Source of the DNA: Amycolatopsis sp. cg9
Lineage (GTDB): Bacteria; Actinomycetota; Actinomycetes; Mycobacteriales; Pseudonocardiaceae
Direction: 5' to 3'
DNA length: 64,000 bases
Assembly (NCBI RefSeq): GCF_041346945.1
Contig: NZ_CP166850.1
Coordinates: forward strand, 1,860,001 to 1,924,000
A model generated the notes under the pieces. That model was not told where the DNA came from. It did not search any database and worked only from the letters and a program-made list of their open reading frames with translations. The first letter of the stretch is position 1; the number at the start of each line of letters is the position of its first letter. Both the position numbers and the translations under genes were made by a program. Shown here piece after piece: positions 26,855 to 36,409 of the stretch.

Positions 26855-29800
26855 GGTTTCGGCCATCAGCCAGGCGATCGCGTCCTTTTTGGACGCGGCG
26901 CGGGCTTCTTCGTAAAGCGCGTCGTAGCCGGGCAGGGCCGCGCGCAGGTCTTCGATGAGCGCGCGGACCTCCGGACTGCCGAGGTCGAGCCGGCCGCGGA
27001 CGACGGCGGACGCGGCGAGCACCTTCGCCGCCGTCTCGTACCGGCCCTGCTGCGCGCGGATCATCGCGAGCAGCTCCACCGCGCCCGCCAGGTCCGGCAT
27101 GTCGCCACGCCGGTTCGTCGCCCGGATCGCGATGACGGCGTGCGGTTCGGCCTCGTCGGCGCGCCCCTCGACCAGCAGGATCCGCGCCTCGAAGGCGTGC
27201 ACGAACTCGTCGCCGATCCCGCCGGGGAACCAGTCGTCGCCGCCCATCGCGGTGACGCGGTCGAGCAGCGCCCGCGCCTCGGCCAGCTCGCCCGTGCGCA
27301 GCAGCAGTTCGAGCCGGCCGAACATCAGGATCGCGCGGTGCTGCAGGTTCGTGATGTCTTCGCCGTAGCGCTCCGCGGCTTCCTGGTCGCGCCAGGCCCC
27401 CTCGAAGTCGCCGGTGCGCGCCCGCTCGACGGCCAGCCGCCACCAGTGCTGCACGGCGTCCTCGAACGAACGCAGCTCGATCGACAGCGCCAGGCCCTCC
27501 TGGTAGATCTCGATGGCCTTGGCGCTTTCACCGTCTTGGGAAAGCGCGTACGCCTTGAAGCTCAGCGTCATCGCGATGCCCCAGCGGTCGCCGACCTCTT
27601 CGAACCCGGCGTGCGCCAGGTCGCGCGCCCGATCCGCGCCGGCGACGTCGCCCGCGTCGTCGAGGAGGAAGCTCTCCACCCAGTGCGCGCCGGCGCGGGT
27701 CCAGGTGTCCGGGCTCGCCGCGGCCCGGCGGACCTCGCGCACGGCGACCTCGCGGTCACCGCCAAGGAAGGCCAGCATCGGCAGCGCCACCGCGAGCCCG
27801 GGGTAGCGCGCCACCGCGTCCGTGCGCACGCACTCGTCGACCAGCTCGAGGATCTCGCTCTGGTCGGACCGGACCGGGATCGCGTCCATCAGGTAGACGA
27901 GCGCCCGGTAGGCCGCGCCGACCGCGGGCGGCAGCCGGTCGCCGAAGTCGAGGGTCTCGCGGATCAGGCCGCCGACCCGGTGGCCCTGGCCGAGGATGGT
28001 CAGGTACCAGAACATCCCGTCCAGCAGCGCGACCGCGTTGTCCACATCGGACATCTCGATCGCGCCACGCAGGGCGGCGACCATGTTCGCGCTCTCGGCC
28101 TCGTACTGATCGATCGCGCGCAGCTGCTCGGCGGTGCGCAGCGTCGGCTCCAGCCGCTGCGCGAGCTCGGCGTAGAAGGAGGCCATCGCGCGGCGCGTCC
28201 GGTCGTGCTCGCCCGACTCGACCAGCCGTTCGGTGGCGTAGGCGCGCAACGTTTCCAGCATCCGGTACCGCGGCTCGCCGGAGCCGCCGTCCAGTGTATC
28301 CACAATGGACTTCTCGACCAGGCTGCCGAGCACGTACGGGACGTCGTCCGCGGGCAGCAGCTCGTCCGCGCAGACGGCCTCGACCGGCCCCAGCTCGGCC
28401 CCGCCGGCGAACACCGACAGCCGCCGGGCCAGCACCAGCTCGGCGTCGGTCAGCAGGTCCCAGCTCCACTCGACCACCGCGCGCAGCGTCCGCTGCCGGG
28501 GCAACGCCGTCCGGCTGCCCGAGGTGAGCAGCCGGAACCGGTCGCCGAGCCGGCCGGCGATCTGGGCCACCGTCATCGACCGCAGCCGGGCCGCGGCCAG
28601 CTCCAGCGCCAGCGGCATCCCGTCGAGCCGGCGGCAGATCTCGCCGACCTGGTCCACAGTGGACTCGTCGAGCACGAAGTCGGGCCGGACCGCCGCGGCC
28701 CGGTCGAGGAACAGCCGCGTCGAGTCGAGCTCGGCGGCCTCCGCGGGTGCGGCGCGTTCGGCGGGTACCGGCAGCGGGCCGAGCGGGCACAGCGCTTCCC
28801 CGGTGATGGCGAGCGGTTCGCGGCTGGTGGCCAGGATCCGCAGCCGCGGTGCGCGCTGCAGCAGCTCGTCGGCCAGCGACGCGGCGGCGTCGACGACGTG
28901 CTCGCAGTTGTCCAGCACCAGCAGTGCTTCCGCGCCGCCGAGCACCTCGAGGGCCTGGTCGAGCGGGTCCAGCGGGCGGCGGATCTCGGTGTCGGTGCTG
29001 CGGATGTCGCGGACCTCCAGCGCGCCCAGCAGCGCGCCGCCGAGGTCGTCCGGGTCGCGGACGCCGGCCAGCGCGGCGAACCAGACGCGGCCGCGCTGCT
29101 GCGCCGGGTGCCGGGACGCCGCCTCGGTGGCCAGCCGCGTCTTGCCCGCACCGCCCGGCCCGGTCAGGGTGACCAGCCGCGCGCCGCCGAGCAGTTCGGC
29201 CAGCAGCTTGAGCTCGTCGTCGCGGCCGATGAACGTCGTCAGCCGGGTCGGCAGCCGGTCGGCCACCGGCGCCGGCGGCGCGAGCTCGCCCCGCAACGCG
29301 GCCACGTGGATCTCCTGCAGCTCGGCCGACGGGTCGACGCCGAGCTGGTCGGCCAGCGTGCGGCGGATCCCGGCGTACACCGACAGCGCCTCCGACTGCC
29401 GCCCGGCCGCGCAGAGCGCGCGCATCCGCAGCCCGGCGAGCCGTTCGCGCAGCGGGTCGGCTTCCGCCGCGGCGGTGAGGTCGGCCAGGACGGCGGCGTG
29501 CTCGCCCAGCCGGATCAGGGCTTCGAACCGGTCCTCGGCCGCCTCGGCCCGGAGCCCGGCCAGCCGCCGCGCGGGTGCTTGCGCGAACGGCGCGTCGAGG
29601 ACGTCGGCGAGCGCGTCGCCGTGCCACAGCCCGAGCGCCTCGGCGAGCAGCTCGGCCGCGTAACCGTCCCGGCCCGCGGCCAGCTCGCGGCGGCCGTCGG
29701 CGGCGAGCCGCTCGAACCGCTCCGCGTCGACGTCCTCCCGCGCGACCGCCAGCCGGTAGCCGCCCGGTCCGGATTCGACCGCCACCGGCAGCGCTTTCCG

Positions 29801-30010
29801 CAGCCGCGAGACCAGTGACTGGAGGGCGTTGGCCGCGTCGGACGGCGGTTCGCCGCCCCACAGGCCGTCGACGAGCGCGTCGGCGGGCACCGCGCGCCCG
29901 GCGTCCAGCGCGAGCCTGGCCAGGAGCATGCGGAGGCGGGCGCCGCCGATGTCGATCGGGGTGCCGTCGTCCTCCGCCGCACGCAGCGGGCCCAGCAGCG
30001 CAACGCGCAT
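26843..30010 (-). CDS. AfsR/SARP-type BTAD regulator with NB-ARC and TPR domains
   Basis: A 1055-residue regulator from ATG 30010 (MRVALLGPLRAAEDD). An OmpR-like winged helix covers about residues 1-95 and the bacterial transcriptional activation domain (BTAD) about 100-245. An NB-ARC/STAND ATPase follows with P-loop TLTGPGGAGKTRLA and LVLDNCEHV. The C-terminal 400 residues are TPR-like helical repeats. Such STAND regulators integrate signals to switch on secondary metabolism or stress genes. Neighbours are a drug-type exporter and a secreted peptidase; whether it controls them is unknown. Its stop lies within a palindrome. Confidence 0.88.
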   Translation of the reverse strand: MRVALLGPLRAAEDDGTPIDIGGARLRMLLARLALDAGRAVPADALVDGLWGGEPPSDAANALQSLVSRLRKALPVAVESGPGGYRLAVAREDVDAERFERLAADGRRELAAGRDGYAAELLAEALGLWHGDALADVLDAPFAQAPARRLAGLRAEAAEDRFEALIRLGEHAAVLADLTAAAEADPLRERLAGLRMRALCAAGRQSEALSVYAGIRRTLADQLGVDPSAELQEIHVAALRGELAPPAPVADRLPTRLTTFIGRDDELKLLAELLGGARLVTLTGPGGAGKTRLATEAASRHPAQQRGRVWFAALAGVRDPDDLGGALLGALEVRDIRSTDTEIRRPLDPLDQALEVLGGAEALLVLDNCEHVVDAAASLADELLQRAPRLRILATSREPLAITGEALCPLGPLPVPAERAAPAEAAELDSTRLFLDRAAAVRPDFVLDESTVDQVGEICRRLDGMPLALELAAARLRSMTVAQIAGRLGDRFRLLTSGSRTALPRQRTLRAVVEWSWDLLTDAELVLARRLSVFAGGAELGPVEAVCADELLPADDVPYVLGSLVEKSIVDTLDGGSGEPRYRMLETLRAYATERLVESGEHDRTRRAMASFYAELAQRLEPTLRTAEQLRAIDQYEAESANMVAALRGAIEMSDVDNAVALLDGMFWYLTILGQGHRVGGLIRETLDFGDRLPPAVGAAYRALVYLMDAIPVRSDQSEILELVDECVRTDAVARYPGLAVALPMLAFLGGDREVAVREVRRAAASPDTWTRAGAHWVESFLLDDAGDVAGADRARDLAHAGFEEVGDRWGIAMTLSFKAYALSQDGESAKAIEIYQEGLALSIELRSFEDAVQHWWRLAVERARTGDFEGAWRDQEAAERYGEDITNLQHRAILMFGRLELLLRTGELAEARALLDRVTAMGGDDWFPGGIGDEFVHAFEARILLVEGRADEAEPHAVIAIRATNRRGDMPDLAGAVELLAMIRAQQGRYETAAKVLAASAVVRGRLDLGSPEVRALIEDLRAALPGYDALYEEARAASKKDAIAWLMAETGRE

Positions 30011-30169
30011 GCGTCCAGCTTTCCAGACGGCGGGACGGCACCGAGCCGGGCAGGCCCGGACGGGCCGACGTAAGTGCTGATTATCCGGACAAATGCGACG
30101 CAACTCCCAGGCGTAGGTGATCTTGGCACTACGTTGCGACCGAGGTCACCCGACAGGACAGGAGCCTTC

Positions 30170-31603
30170 ATGAGGGGACAGAAACCGGCCGTGGTCGCGG
30201 CCGCCGTGGTCGCCAGCCTCTGCCTCGGCACCGGCGTCGCCGCGGCGGGTGACGGCTGGGGTCCGGCGCAGCCCGGCAGCGACGGCGCCGGGGACAGCTA
30301 CTACCCGCAGGACGGCAACGGCGGGTACGACGTCGCCGACTACAACCTCAAGGTCACCTACGACCCGGCGGCGCACCAGCTCACCGGGAACCAGGACATC
30401 ACCGCGCGGGCGACCCAGTCGCTGAGCTCGTTCGACCTGGACTTCAAGGGCCTGACCGTCGACTCGGTGAAGGTCGACGGCCGGGACGCGAAGTTCAGCC
30501 GGACCGGCGACCACGAACTGGTCGTCACGCCGTCGCGGGCGCTGCGGCGCGGCCAGAACTTCAAGGTCAAGATCGCCTACCACGGCGTGCCCGCGCCGAT
30601 CAGCGACCCGGCGCTCGGCGACAACGGCTGGCAGTACGCCAAGGCGGGCGGCGCGTTCGTCGCCGGCGAGCCGCGGTCGGCGACGACCTGGTACCCGGTC
30701 AACGACACCCCGCTCGACAAGGCCACGTTCCACCTCGCGATCACCGTGCCCGACGAGTGGGGCGTGATCGCCAACGGCCGCGAGAAGCCGTCCTTCAAGG
30801 CACCTGGCGGCACCACGCACGTCTGGGCCGAAGAGACGCCGATCGTGCCGTACATGACGACGGTCGCGATCGACAAGTGGACCTTCGACCGCCAGAAGCG
30901 CAAGGACGGCACGCCGATCGTCAGCGCGTTCGCCCCGGGCGTGCCCGACTCGACGAAGCAGGCGGAAGCGCGGCTGCCGGAGATCCTCGACTTCCTCGAG
31001 TCGAAGTTCGGCAAGTACCCGATCGACGCCGCCGGCGGCATCTTCCTCAACGAGCAGATCGGCTTCTCGCTGGAGACGATGAGCCGCCCGATCTACTCCG
31101 CGGGCTGGGCCGGCACGGTGCCGACGATCGTCCACGAGAACGCACACCAGTGGTACGGCGACTCGGTGGCGGTCGAGCACTGGAAGGACGTCTGCCTCAA
31201 CGAGTGCTTCGCGTCCTACGCCACGTGGCTGTGGGACGAGGGCAAGGAAGGCGTCGACCTGAACAAGCAGTACGCGGACGACGTCAAGAAGGCGTCGACG
31301 GCGTTCTGGAACGGCAAGCTCTACGACATGGGCCAGGGCAACGAGTTCACGTACGTGTACTCGAAGGGCCCGATGATGCTGCACGCGCTGCGCAACTACG
31401 TCGGTGAGCAGGCGTTCTCCCGGGTCCTGAAGACCTGGCCGTCGCTGCACCGCGACGGGAACGCGAACATGCAGCAGTTCCAGCGGTACACCGAAGCCGT
31501 CTCGCACAAGAACCTCCAGGGGTTCTTCGACGCTTGGGTGTACGGCACCGGCAAGCCCGCCGACCAGTACCTGTACCCGGGCGGCCTGAAGCCCGCCGCC
31601 TGA
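30170..31603 (+). CDS. Secreted M1-family metallopeptidase, paralogue B
   Basis: A 477-residue protein from ATG 30170 with aggag upstream. A Sec signal peptide ([22 protein letters not shown]) has no clear lipobox, unlike paralogue A. The catalytic helix [11 protein letters not shown] starts at residue 322, with the distal zinc Glu in [13 protein letters not shown]. It shares long blocks with the product at 19934, including the N-terminal YYP-DGNGGYD segment and the GGIFLNE strand. It ends with a strong hairpin and T-run. Probably an extracellular aminopeptidase. Confidence 0.88.
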   Translation: MRGQKPAVVAAAVVASLCLGTGVAAAGDGWGPAQPGSDGAGDSYYPQDGNGGYDVADYNLKVTYDPAAHQLTGNQDITARATQSLSSFDLDFKGLTVDSVKVDGRDAKFSRTGDHELVVTPSRALRRGQNFKVKIAYHGVPAPISDPALGDNGWQYAKAGGAFVAGEPRSATTWYPVNDTPLDKATFHLAITVPDEWGVIANGREKPSFKAPGGTTHVWAEETPIVPYMTTVAIDKWTFDRQKRKDGTPIVSAFAPGVPDSTKQAEARLPEILDFLESKFGKYPIDAAGGIFLNEQIGFSLETMSRPIYSAGWAGTVPTIVHENAHQWYGDSVAVEHWKDVCLNECFASYATWLWDEGKEGVDLNKQYADDVKKASTAFWNGKLYDMGQGNEFTYVYSKGPMMLHALRNYVGEQAFSRVLKTWPSLHRDGNANMQQFQRYTEAVSHKNLQGFFDAWVYGTGKPADQYLYPGGLKPAA

Positions 31604-31614
31604 GACCCGCATTT

Positions 31615-31670
31615 CGTGACGGCCACCTCGTGGAACGTAAAGTTCCTCGAGGTGGCCTTCACGGCGTTTT
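31615..31670 (+). terminator. Intrinsic terminator after the M1 peptidase
   Basis: Arms of 22 bp (31615-31636 and 31642-31663) pair with two mismatches around a five-base loop and are followed by gcgtttt. The ribosome binding site of the next gene (ggaggtggc) comes directly after, so the terminator separates the peptidase from pcp. Confidence 0.7.
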
Positions 31671-31680
31671 CGGAGGTGGC

Positions 31681-32322
31681 ATGGCCAAGGTGCTGATGAC
31701 GGGGTTCGCGCCGTTCGGCGGTGAGCCGGTGAACCCCTCGTGGCAGGCGGTTTCGCGGCTCGGCGCGCGTCGGGACGACGTCGCCGCGGTCGAGCTGCCC
31801 TGCGAGTTCGAAGCGTCGCTGCCGGCGCTGCGGGCCGCGGTCGTGGCGCACCGGCCATCGCTCGTGGTGTGCGCCGGCCAGGCCGGCGGGCGGTCCGACG
31901 TCACGCCGGAACGGGTCGCGATCAACCTGATCGACGCGCGCATCCCGGACAACGCGGGCGCGCAGCCGGTCGACGTCCCCGTGGTCCCGGACGGCCCGGC
32001 GGCCTACTTCTCGACGCTGCCGCTGAAGGCCTGCGTGGCGGCGATCCGCGCGGCGGGCGTGCCGGCGTCGGTGTCCCACACCGCCGGGACCTACGTGTGC
32101 AACCAGGTCTTCTACGGCCTCATGCACCTGCTGGCCACGGAATTCCCCGGCGTGCGCGGCGGGTTCGTGCACGTGCCGTTCAGCCCGGAGCAGGTCGCCG
32201 CTTCGGGCAAGCCCGCGCCCTCGCTGGAAGTGGACCGGATCGCCGACGCGCTGGAAGTCCTGGCGGACACGGCGCTGAAGACGACCGCCGACCTCGCGGT
32301 CAGCGCGGGCGCGGAGCACTAA
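31681..32322 (+). CDS. pcp: Pyroglutamyl-peptidase I
   Basis: A 213-residue cysteine peptidase (family C15) that removes N-terminal pyroglutamate. The triad positions agree with the family: Glu77 ([16 protein letters not shown]), Cys140 ([11 protein letters not shown]) and His164 ([10 protein letters not shown]). The N-terminal TGFAPFGG loop is intact. The start is ATG 31681 after ggaggtggc. No signal peptide, so it acts in the cytoplasm. Its proximity to a secreted M1 aminopeptidase fits a peptide-use theme; that is inference. The stop overlaps the convergent gene by four bases (ctaa). Confidence 0.93.
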   Translation: MAKVLMTGFAPFGGEPVNPSWQAVSRLGARRDDVAAVELPCEFEASLPALRAAVVAHRPSLVVCAGQAGGRSDVTPERVAINLIDARIPDNAGAQPVDVPVVPDGPAAYFSTLPLKACVAAIRAAGVPASVSHTAGTYVCNQVFYGLMHLLATEFPGVRGGFVHVPFSPEQVAASGKPAPSLEVDRIADALEVLADTALKTTADLAVSAGAEH

Positions 32323-32981
32323 CCGCCGCGGCCGGTGAGCTCCACGAACGCCGCCGGGCCGGGGACGTTGTGGTGCACGGTCAGGTCGGCGACCCGGTCG
32401 CCGGTCCACCCCGGCGTGAAGCTGACCACCAGCGTGCAGCGGCGGCCCGGGGCGATGTCCTGACCGACGCAGCCACGCGCGTCCACCGCGAAGTCCGTGC
32501 TGTCCAGCTCGATCCCGCTCACGCGCAGCGCGCTCGCGCCGACGCTGCGGACCGCCACCGTGCAGGTCGTCGTCGTGCGCACCGGGGTCGTCCCGCAGGC
32601 GACCGACTCCGGGACGACGACCTTGGCCTCCGCGGCCGCCTCCGGCACCACCGGGAACGTCGCCGGCTTGCCGCGCACGAGGTCCAGCACGGTCACCCCG
32701 GTCACCGTCAGCACCAGCGCGCCCGCCGCCAGCAGCACGATCGCGATCGCCTTGATGCCGCGGGCGGCCCCGTCCTTGGCGGTGAACCCGCCCGCCGCCA
32801 GCACGGTGACCACGAGCGTCGAAATCAGCGTCGCGCTCGGGCCGGCGCCGATCGCGGCCGGGACGAGCGTGCCGAGCAGCGACGCCGCGACCGTGACGGC
32901 GAACCCGGTCCAGGAAAAGCGTTTCGCCTCGCGCAGCTGCCTCCGCACGGTCGGCGGCCGGGGCTTCGTCGCGGTACTCAT
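32319..32981 (-). CDS. Membrane protein with C-terminal Ig-like domain, unknown function
   Basis: A 220-residue protein from ATG 32981. Three hydrophobic helices in the first 100 residues ([20 protein letters not shown], then [16 protein letters not shown], then [15 protein letters not shown]) lead to an exported domain of about 110 residues. That domain has a beta-sandwich pattern with repeated V-x-x-V-G strands and four cysteines. The C-terminal part resembles the ASH/choice-of-anchor-type sandwich found in secreted actinobacterial proteins. No enzyme motif. It overlaps pcp tail to tail. Confidence 0.55.
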   Translation of the reverse strand: MSTATKPRPPTVRRQLREAKRFSWTGFAVTVAASLLGTLVPAAIGAGPSATLISTLVVTVLAAGGFTAKDGAARGIKAIAIVLLAAGALVLTVTGVTVLDLVRGKPATFPVVPEAAAEAKVVVPESVACGTTPVRTTTTCTVAVRSVGASALRVSGIELDSTDFAVDARGCVGQDIAPGRRCTLVVSFTPGWTGDRVADLTVHHNVPGPAAFVELTGRGG

Positions 32982-33115
32982 GCAGGTAAGAGCGCCGAGC
33001 ACCCCGCGCACGGACGAGATTCCCCCGTTCGGCGGTACGGCAACGTGTTCGTGATCTGGGGCACACCGCCACGGAATCCCCCTGCCGGGCGATCGAACGG
33101 TGTTTACATGGCCGG

Positions 33116-33496
33116 ATGATCGGATTCGAAACCGACCTGCAGGACCTGCGGGACTCGGCCGGTGCGCTGCAGGGAGCGGCCGACGCCGCGGAAACCGCGT
33201 CGAACGGCTTGCGCGGCACCGATGTCCCGGTCGGCTCGGACGGCGGCGGGCTCTTCGGCGGCATCGCCGGGATGATCCCCGTGGACAACGCCTTCGGCCG
33301 CACCCTCGGCATGCCGGCCGTCGCGAAGGCCTACAACGACCACCTGGCGAAGATCCAGAAGCTGGTCGCGCAGCTGCACCAGACGACCGCCGACACCAGC
33401 CACGCGCTGATGCGGGTCGCGGAGCTGTACGAGAAGGCCGACGAGGACTCGAAGCAGCGCGTCAACCGCGCGGCCGCCGGCCTGGAGGGGAACTGA
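33116..33496 (+). CDS. EspC-like type VII secretion substrate
   Basis: A 126-residue all-helical protein with a hairpin arrangement (helix, central Gly/Pro-rich loop GSDGGGLFGGIAGMIPVDN, helix). The C-terminus carries the type VII export motif Y-x-x-x-D as YEKAD after the second helix. There is no N-terminal signal. Length and pattern match ESX secretion-associated EspC-family proteins. The stop is one base before the GTG of a larger WXG-type protein, so the pair probably forms a heterodimer exported together. Confidence 0.7.
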   Translation: MIGFETDLQDLRDSAGALQGAADAAETASNGLRGTDVPVGSDGGGLFGGIAGMIPVDNAFGRTLGMPAVAKAYNDHLAKIQKLVAQLHQTTADTSHALMRVAELYEKADEDSKQRVNRAAAGLEGN

Positions 33497-33497
33497 C

Positions 33498-34556
33498 GTG
33501 GACGGCTACTTCGACTCCGGGCTCGACGCCCAGCCGATGTCCAGCGGCGACGACCGCCGCGCGGAACTGCTCGAAGGCGTCTCCGAGGACCTGAAGGAGG
33601 GCGCGAACGACGCCCTCGACGCGCTCGAGATCCTGCGGATGACCGACTGGATCTTCGGCATGGGCAGCGACGACGCCGGGTTCAAGCAGATGCAGGACGA
33701 CACCGCCGGCGTCTACCGCGAGTTCTCCGACGCCGACATCGACCACGAGTCGGCCGACGGCCTGCAGAGCCTGATCATGAAGCACGACGCCGTCTGGAAG
33801 GCGCTGCAGCGCGACTCGAAGCCGAAGCTCGACGACGCCCGGCAGTTCCTCGACGTCTGGCGCGGCTCCGCGGCGAACGCCGTCAAGGCCTACCTGAACG
33901 AGCTCGCCGACGCCTTCACCGAAGTCGAAACCAAGATCACGGTGCTGGAGAGCGACATCGTCGCGGCGCGCGAAGCGATCGCGTCGGCCCGCCAAGACCT
34001 CAACAACCTCGGGTCCACGTTCAAGCAGACGGCCGAGGACTACCAGAAGTCGCAGGAGCGCAAGCGCGAAGCGGCGATGTCGAAGGTGCTGGCGGCGACG
34101 TTCGCGGGCGCGGTCACCGGGCTGCTCACGGTGGCGACCGCCGGCGCGGGTGCCGTCGCGGGCGCGTCGGTGTTCACCGCGGCCAACGGTGCGCTGATCG
34201 CCGGGAACGCCGCGGGCGGCGCGATCACCGCCGTCGTGGCCAACCAGGCGGAGATCACCGGCGACAACGCGTTCGACCTGTACCAGAGCTTCGCCGAGAG
34301 CGCGGGCAAGATCCGCGGTGGCGCCGAGGACGCGGCGCGGACGCTGGCGGACCGCATCGGCGACGAGGCCGTCGACCTGCCGAAGATCCCGGACGCGCCG
34401 GACGTCAGCCCGGGGTCGAGCTTCGACCCGTCGAACTTCGAGACCGACCACACTTCGCGCCAGACCGAGAAGAACGTCCGCGACGCGAACGTCGACATCG
34501 CGCCCGACGGCCAGGTGTCGAGCGGCGCGACGCACGCCGGGAGGCTGGATGGCTGA
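33498..34556 (+). CDS. WXG100-like ESX partner protein with C-terminal glycine/alanine-rich region
   Basis: A 352-residue protein starting at GTG 33498. A helical N-terminal module has a W-x-G turn (FLDVWRGSAANAV, about residues 118-130) flanked by long coiled helices, as in WXG100/LXG proteins. A hydrophobic Ala/Gly/Val-rich stretch follows at about residues 200-255 (FAGAVTGLLTVATAGAGAVA). The last 60 residues are charged and unstructured. No obvious Y-x-x-x-D/E motif is seen, so the EspC-like partner would supply the export signal. Its ATG-side neighbour, a YbaB-like gene, overlaps its 3' end by eight bases. Confidence 0.65.
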   Translation: MDGYFDSGLDAQPMSSGDDRRAELLEGVSEDLKEGANDALDALEILRMTDWIFGMGSDDAGFKQMQDDTAGVYREFSDADIDHESADGLQSLIMKHDAVWKALQRDSKPKLDDARQFLDVWRGSAANAVKAYLNELADAFTEVETKITVLESDIVAAREAIASARQDLNNLGSTFKQTAEDYQKSQERKREAAMSKVLAATFAGAVTGLLTVATAGAGAVAGASVFTAANGALIAGNAAGGAITAVVANQAEITGDNAFDLYQSFAESAGKIRGGAEDAARTLADRIGDEAVDLPKIPDAPDVSPGSSFDPSNFETDHTSRQTEKNVRDANVDIAPDGQVSSGATHAGRLDG

Positions 34557-35010
34557 CCGCCCGGACCGGGACGCCCTGCTGGCCGAGCTTTCCGCGCTGT
34601 CGGCGACGGCGACGTCCGACGACGGCTCGGTTTCGCTGTCGGTCAACACCGACGGCGTGCTGACCCGGCTGCGGCTCACCGACGCCGTCTCGGGGATGTC
34701 GCCCGCCGAGATCGCGGACGCCGTCCTGCGGACGTACGTCGAAGCGCAACGCGAGTCGGCGAAGCGGACTGGGCAGTTGCTGGCACCGTTGGGAAGTGGC
34801 GGTTACCTGATGGACCGGCTGCGCTGGCGGGTGCAGTTCGAGCCGGCACCGGTTCCGGTCGCCGCCCCGCCGGCCGCGCCCCGCACGGAAGACGGCACGG
34901 TGCTCAAGGACCGGTCGTCGGACGCGCCCGCTGCCGCGCCACCGCCGTCCGGACCGGTGCCGGACGACGACTACTACGGCAAGGGCATGCGGTTCGAGCA
35001 AGCCTGGTGA
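34549..35010 (+). CDS. YbaB/EbfC-family-like protein
   Basis: A 153-residue protein from ATG 34549, overlapping the previous gene by eight bases. Residues about 15-85 have the YbaB pattern (SVSLSVNTDGVLTRLRLTD, then a helix with YVEAQRESAKR). A Pro/Ala-rich linker and acidic tail end it. YbaB proteins bind DNA non-specifically, but copies linked to ESX genes in actinobacteria lack tested functions and may be chaperones. The overlap and co-direction tie it to the EspC/WXG pair. Confidence 0.7.
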   Translation: MADRPDRDALLAELSALSATATSDDGSVSLSVNTDGVLTRLRLTDAVSGMSPAEIADAVLRTYVEAQRESAKRTGQLLAPLGSGGYLMDRLRWRVQFEPAPVPVAAPPAAPRTEDGTVLKDRSSDAPAAAPPPSGPVPDDDYYGKGMRFEQAW

Positions 35011-35041
35011 GCGAGTCCACTGTGGACTTGCGCCGGGTCCG

Positions 35042-36190
35042 TCACCACGGCGTCCGGCGGTTCGGTGGTGGCCCGGCGACGCGCTGCCACGGCGGCGGCC
35101 GGACCGGCGCGAACGCGGGCACGGTGAGGTCCGAGGTGCCGAGCGGAACGTGGTGCAGCCCGAAGGCGACGGCCGTCTCGGGCTGGTGCTGCGTGGTCGG
35201 CCGGACCCCGAGCTGCCGCCCGAGCAGCGCCGCCAGCAACGGCATCCGGCTCGGCCCGCCGACGAGGTGGATCCCGGCGAGCTGCGCGGGCACGAGCCCG
35301 GCGCGGCGGATCGTCGCCCCGAGCAGTTCGGCGCTGCGCAGCAGGCTGGGCCGCACGAGCGCCTCGAGCTCGTCCCGGCTGACGAGGACGTCCCCGAACG
35401 GCTCGGGCATGGGGACGTGGGTCTGCGCGTGCCGCGAGAGGCTTTCCTTGGCGTCGCGGACGTCCTGGAGGAGCGCCCGCCGCGCCCGCCGCTCGGCGGT
35501 GGTCTGCGGGCGCAGCAGCCGTTGCCACTGCGCGGGATCGGCGTGCGACACCGCGCGCCCGATGTGCACGAGCAGCGCCTGGTCGATGTCGAGGCTCCCG
35601 AGATCCGGCAGCCCGTCCTCGGCGAGCACGGCGAACCCCTGGCGGTTCACCCCGACGACGGCGCAGTCGAAGGTGCCGGCCCCGAGGTCGTAGACCCCGA
35701 TCGGCCCGGCCCCGGAGTTCCCGAGACTCGCGTAGTGCGCGGCGGCGGCCACGGGTTCGGGGATCAGCCGCACATCGGCGAGCCCGGCTTTGGCGGCAGC
35801 GGTTCTGATCGCCTCCTGCCGAGCGGCACCCCACCCGGCGGGGTGCGAGATCCGCGTCTGCCCGGCGGGCCGCTGCAACTGCCGCTCGGCTTCCTCCCGC
35901 ATCCGGCGCAGCACGGCGGCGAAGGCATCGGTGACCGGGACATCGGTGTCCCCGAGCCGCAGAACGCCTTCGTCGATGCGGCGCTTGGGATGGGGTTCGA
36001 ACCGGCTGGGATCGAGCCGGGCGCGCCGCTCGGCCTCCTGACCGACGACTAGCAGGCCGTCGTCGTTGAGGAAGACGGCGGAGGCCGTGGTGACCGACCC
36101 GTCGACCTCGACGGCCCGCGGACCCCGCCCGAAGGCGGAGAGCACACCGACGGTGCTGGAAGTCCCGAAGTCGATCGCCAGCACATCCAC
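35042..36190 (-). CDS. Hsp70/DnaK-like ATPase without substrate-binding domain
   Basis: A 382-residue protein starting at GTG 36190, with gggagggga placed nine bases upstream. The actin-fold ATPase motifs are present: phosphate-1 LAIDFGTSSTVG at the N-terminus, phosphate-2 VYDLGAGTFDCAVV in the middle and adenosine HLVGGPSRMP near the end. The beta-sandwich substrate-binding domain of DnaK (about 640 residues) is absent; a short Pro/Arg tail replaces it. It converges on the ESX-linked genes with 31 bp between. A chaperone or switch role for the EspC/WXG/YbaB set is inference. Confidence 0.82.
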   Translation of the reverse strand: MDVLAIDFGTSSTVGVLSAFGRGPRAVEVDGSVTTASAVFLNDDGLLVVGQEAERRARLDPSRFEPHPKRRIDEGVLRLGDTDVPVTDAFAAVLRRMREEAERQLQRPAGQTRISHPAGWGAARQEAIRTAAAKAGLADVRLIPEPVAAAAHYASLGNSGAGPIGVYDLGAGTFDCAVVGVNRQGFAVLAEDGLPDLGSLDIDQALLVHIGRAVSHADPAQWQRLLRPQTTAERRARRALLQDVRDAKESLSRHAQTHVPMPEPFGDVLVSRDELEALVRPSLLRSAELLGATIRRAGLVPAQLAGIHLVGGPSRMPLLAALLGRQLGVRPTTQHQPETAVAFGLHHVPLGTSDLTVPAFAPVRPPPWQRVAGPPPNRRTPW

Positions 36191-36282
36191 GCGGATTCCC
36201 CTCCCAAGGCCCGCGGGCATCGTCTCACGCGCGGAGGAGACCCCCTTGATCAGGCGCAGGCCCTGTGCCGGGCCGCGAGGAT

Positions 36283-36335
36283 GTCATGAAAGGGTCGTTC
36301 ATGACGTCTGACGAGGTGAACGACCCTTTCATGAC
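36283..36335. terminator. Long inverted repeat between clpC and the Hsp70-like gene
   Basis: Perfect 19-bp arms at 36283-36301 (gtcatgaaagggtcgttca) and 36317-36335 are separated by 15 bp. It sits upstream of the Hsp70-like promoter and downstream of the clpC terminator, where it may act as a second-stage terminator. It could also be a mobile intergenic repeat of the species. Confidence 0.6.
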
Positions 36336-36350
36336 GTTGCGGGCGGCACG

Positions 36351-36392
36351 AGAAAGGGCGGCTTCCCCGGACCCGGGGAAACCGCCCTTCTC
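36351..36392 (-). terminator. clpC terminator hairpin
   Basis: Stem arms 36354-36370 and 36373-36389 pair over 17 positions with a single C-A mismatch and a two-base loop. It begins about 20 bp past the clpC stop on the minus strand. Confidence 0.8.
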
Positions 36393-36409
36393 ACGTGCTG
36401 CTCAGCCGA

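Noticed and set aside
26825..29818. A 997-codon plus-strand open frame opposite the BTAD gene
   Set aside because: It is the antisense shadow of a high-GC gene, with low-complexity Arg/Gln/Val composition and no domain; the minus strand encodes a clear multi-domain regulator.
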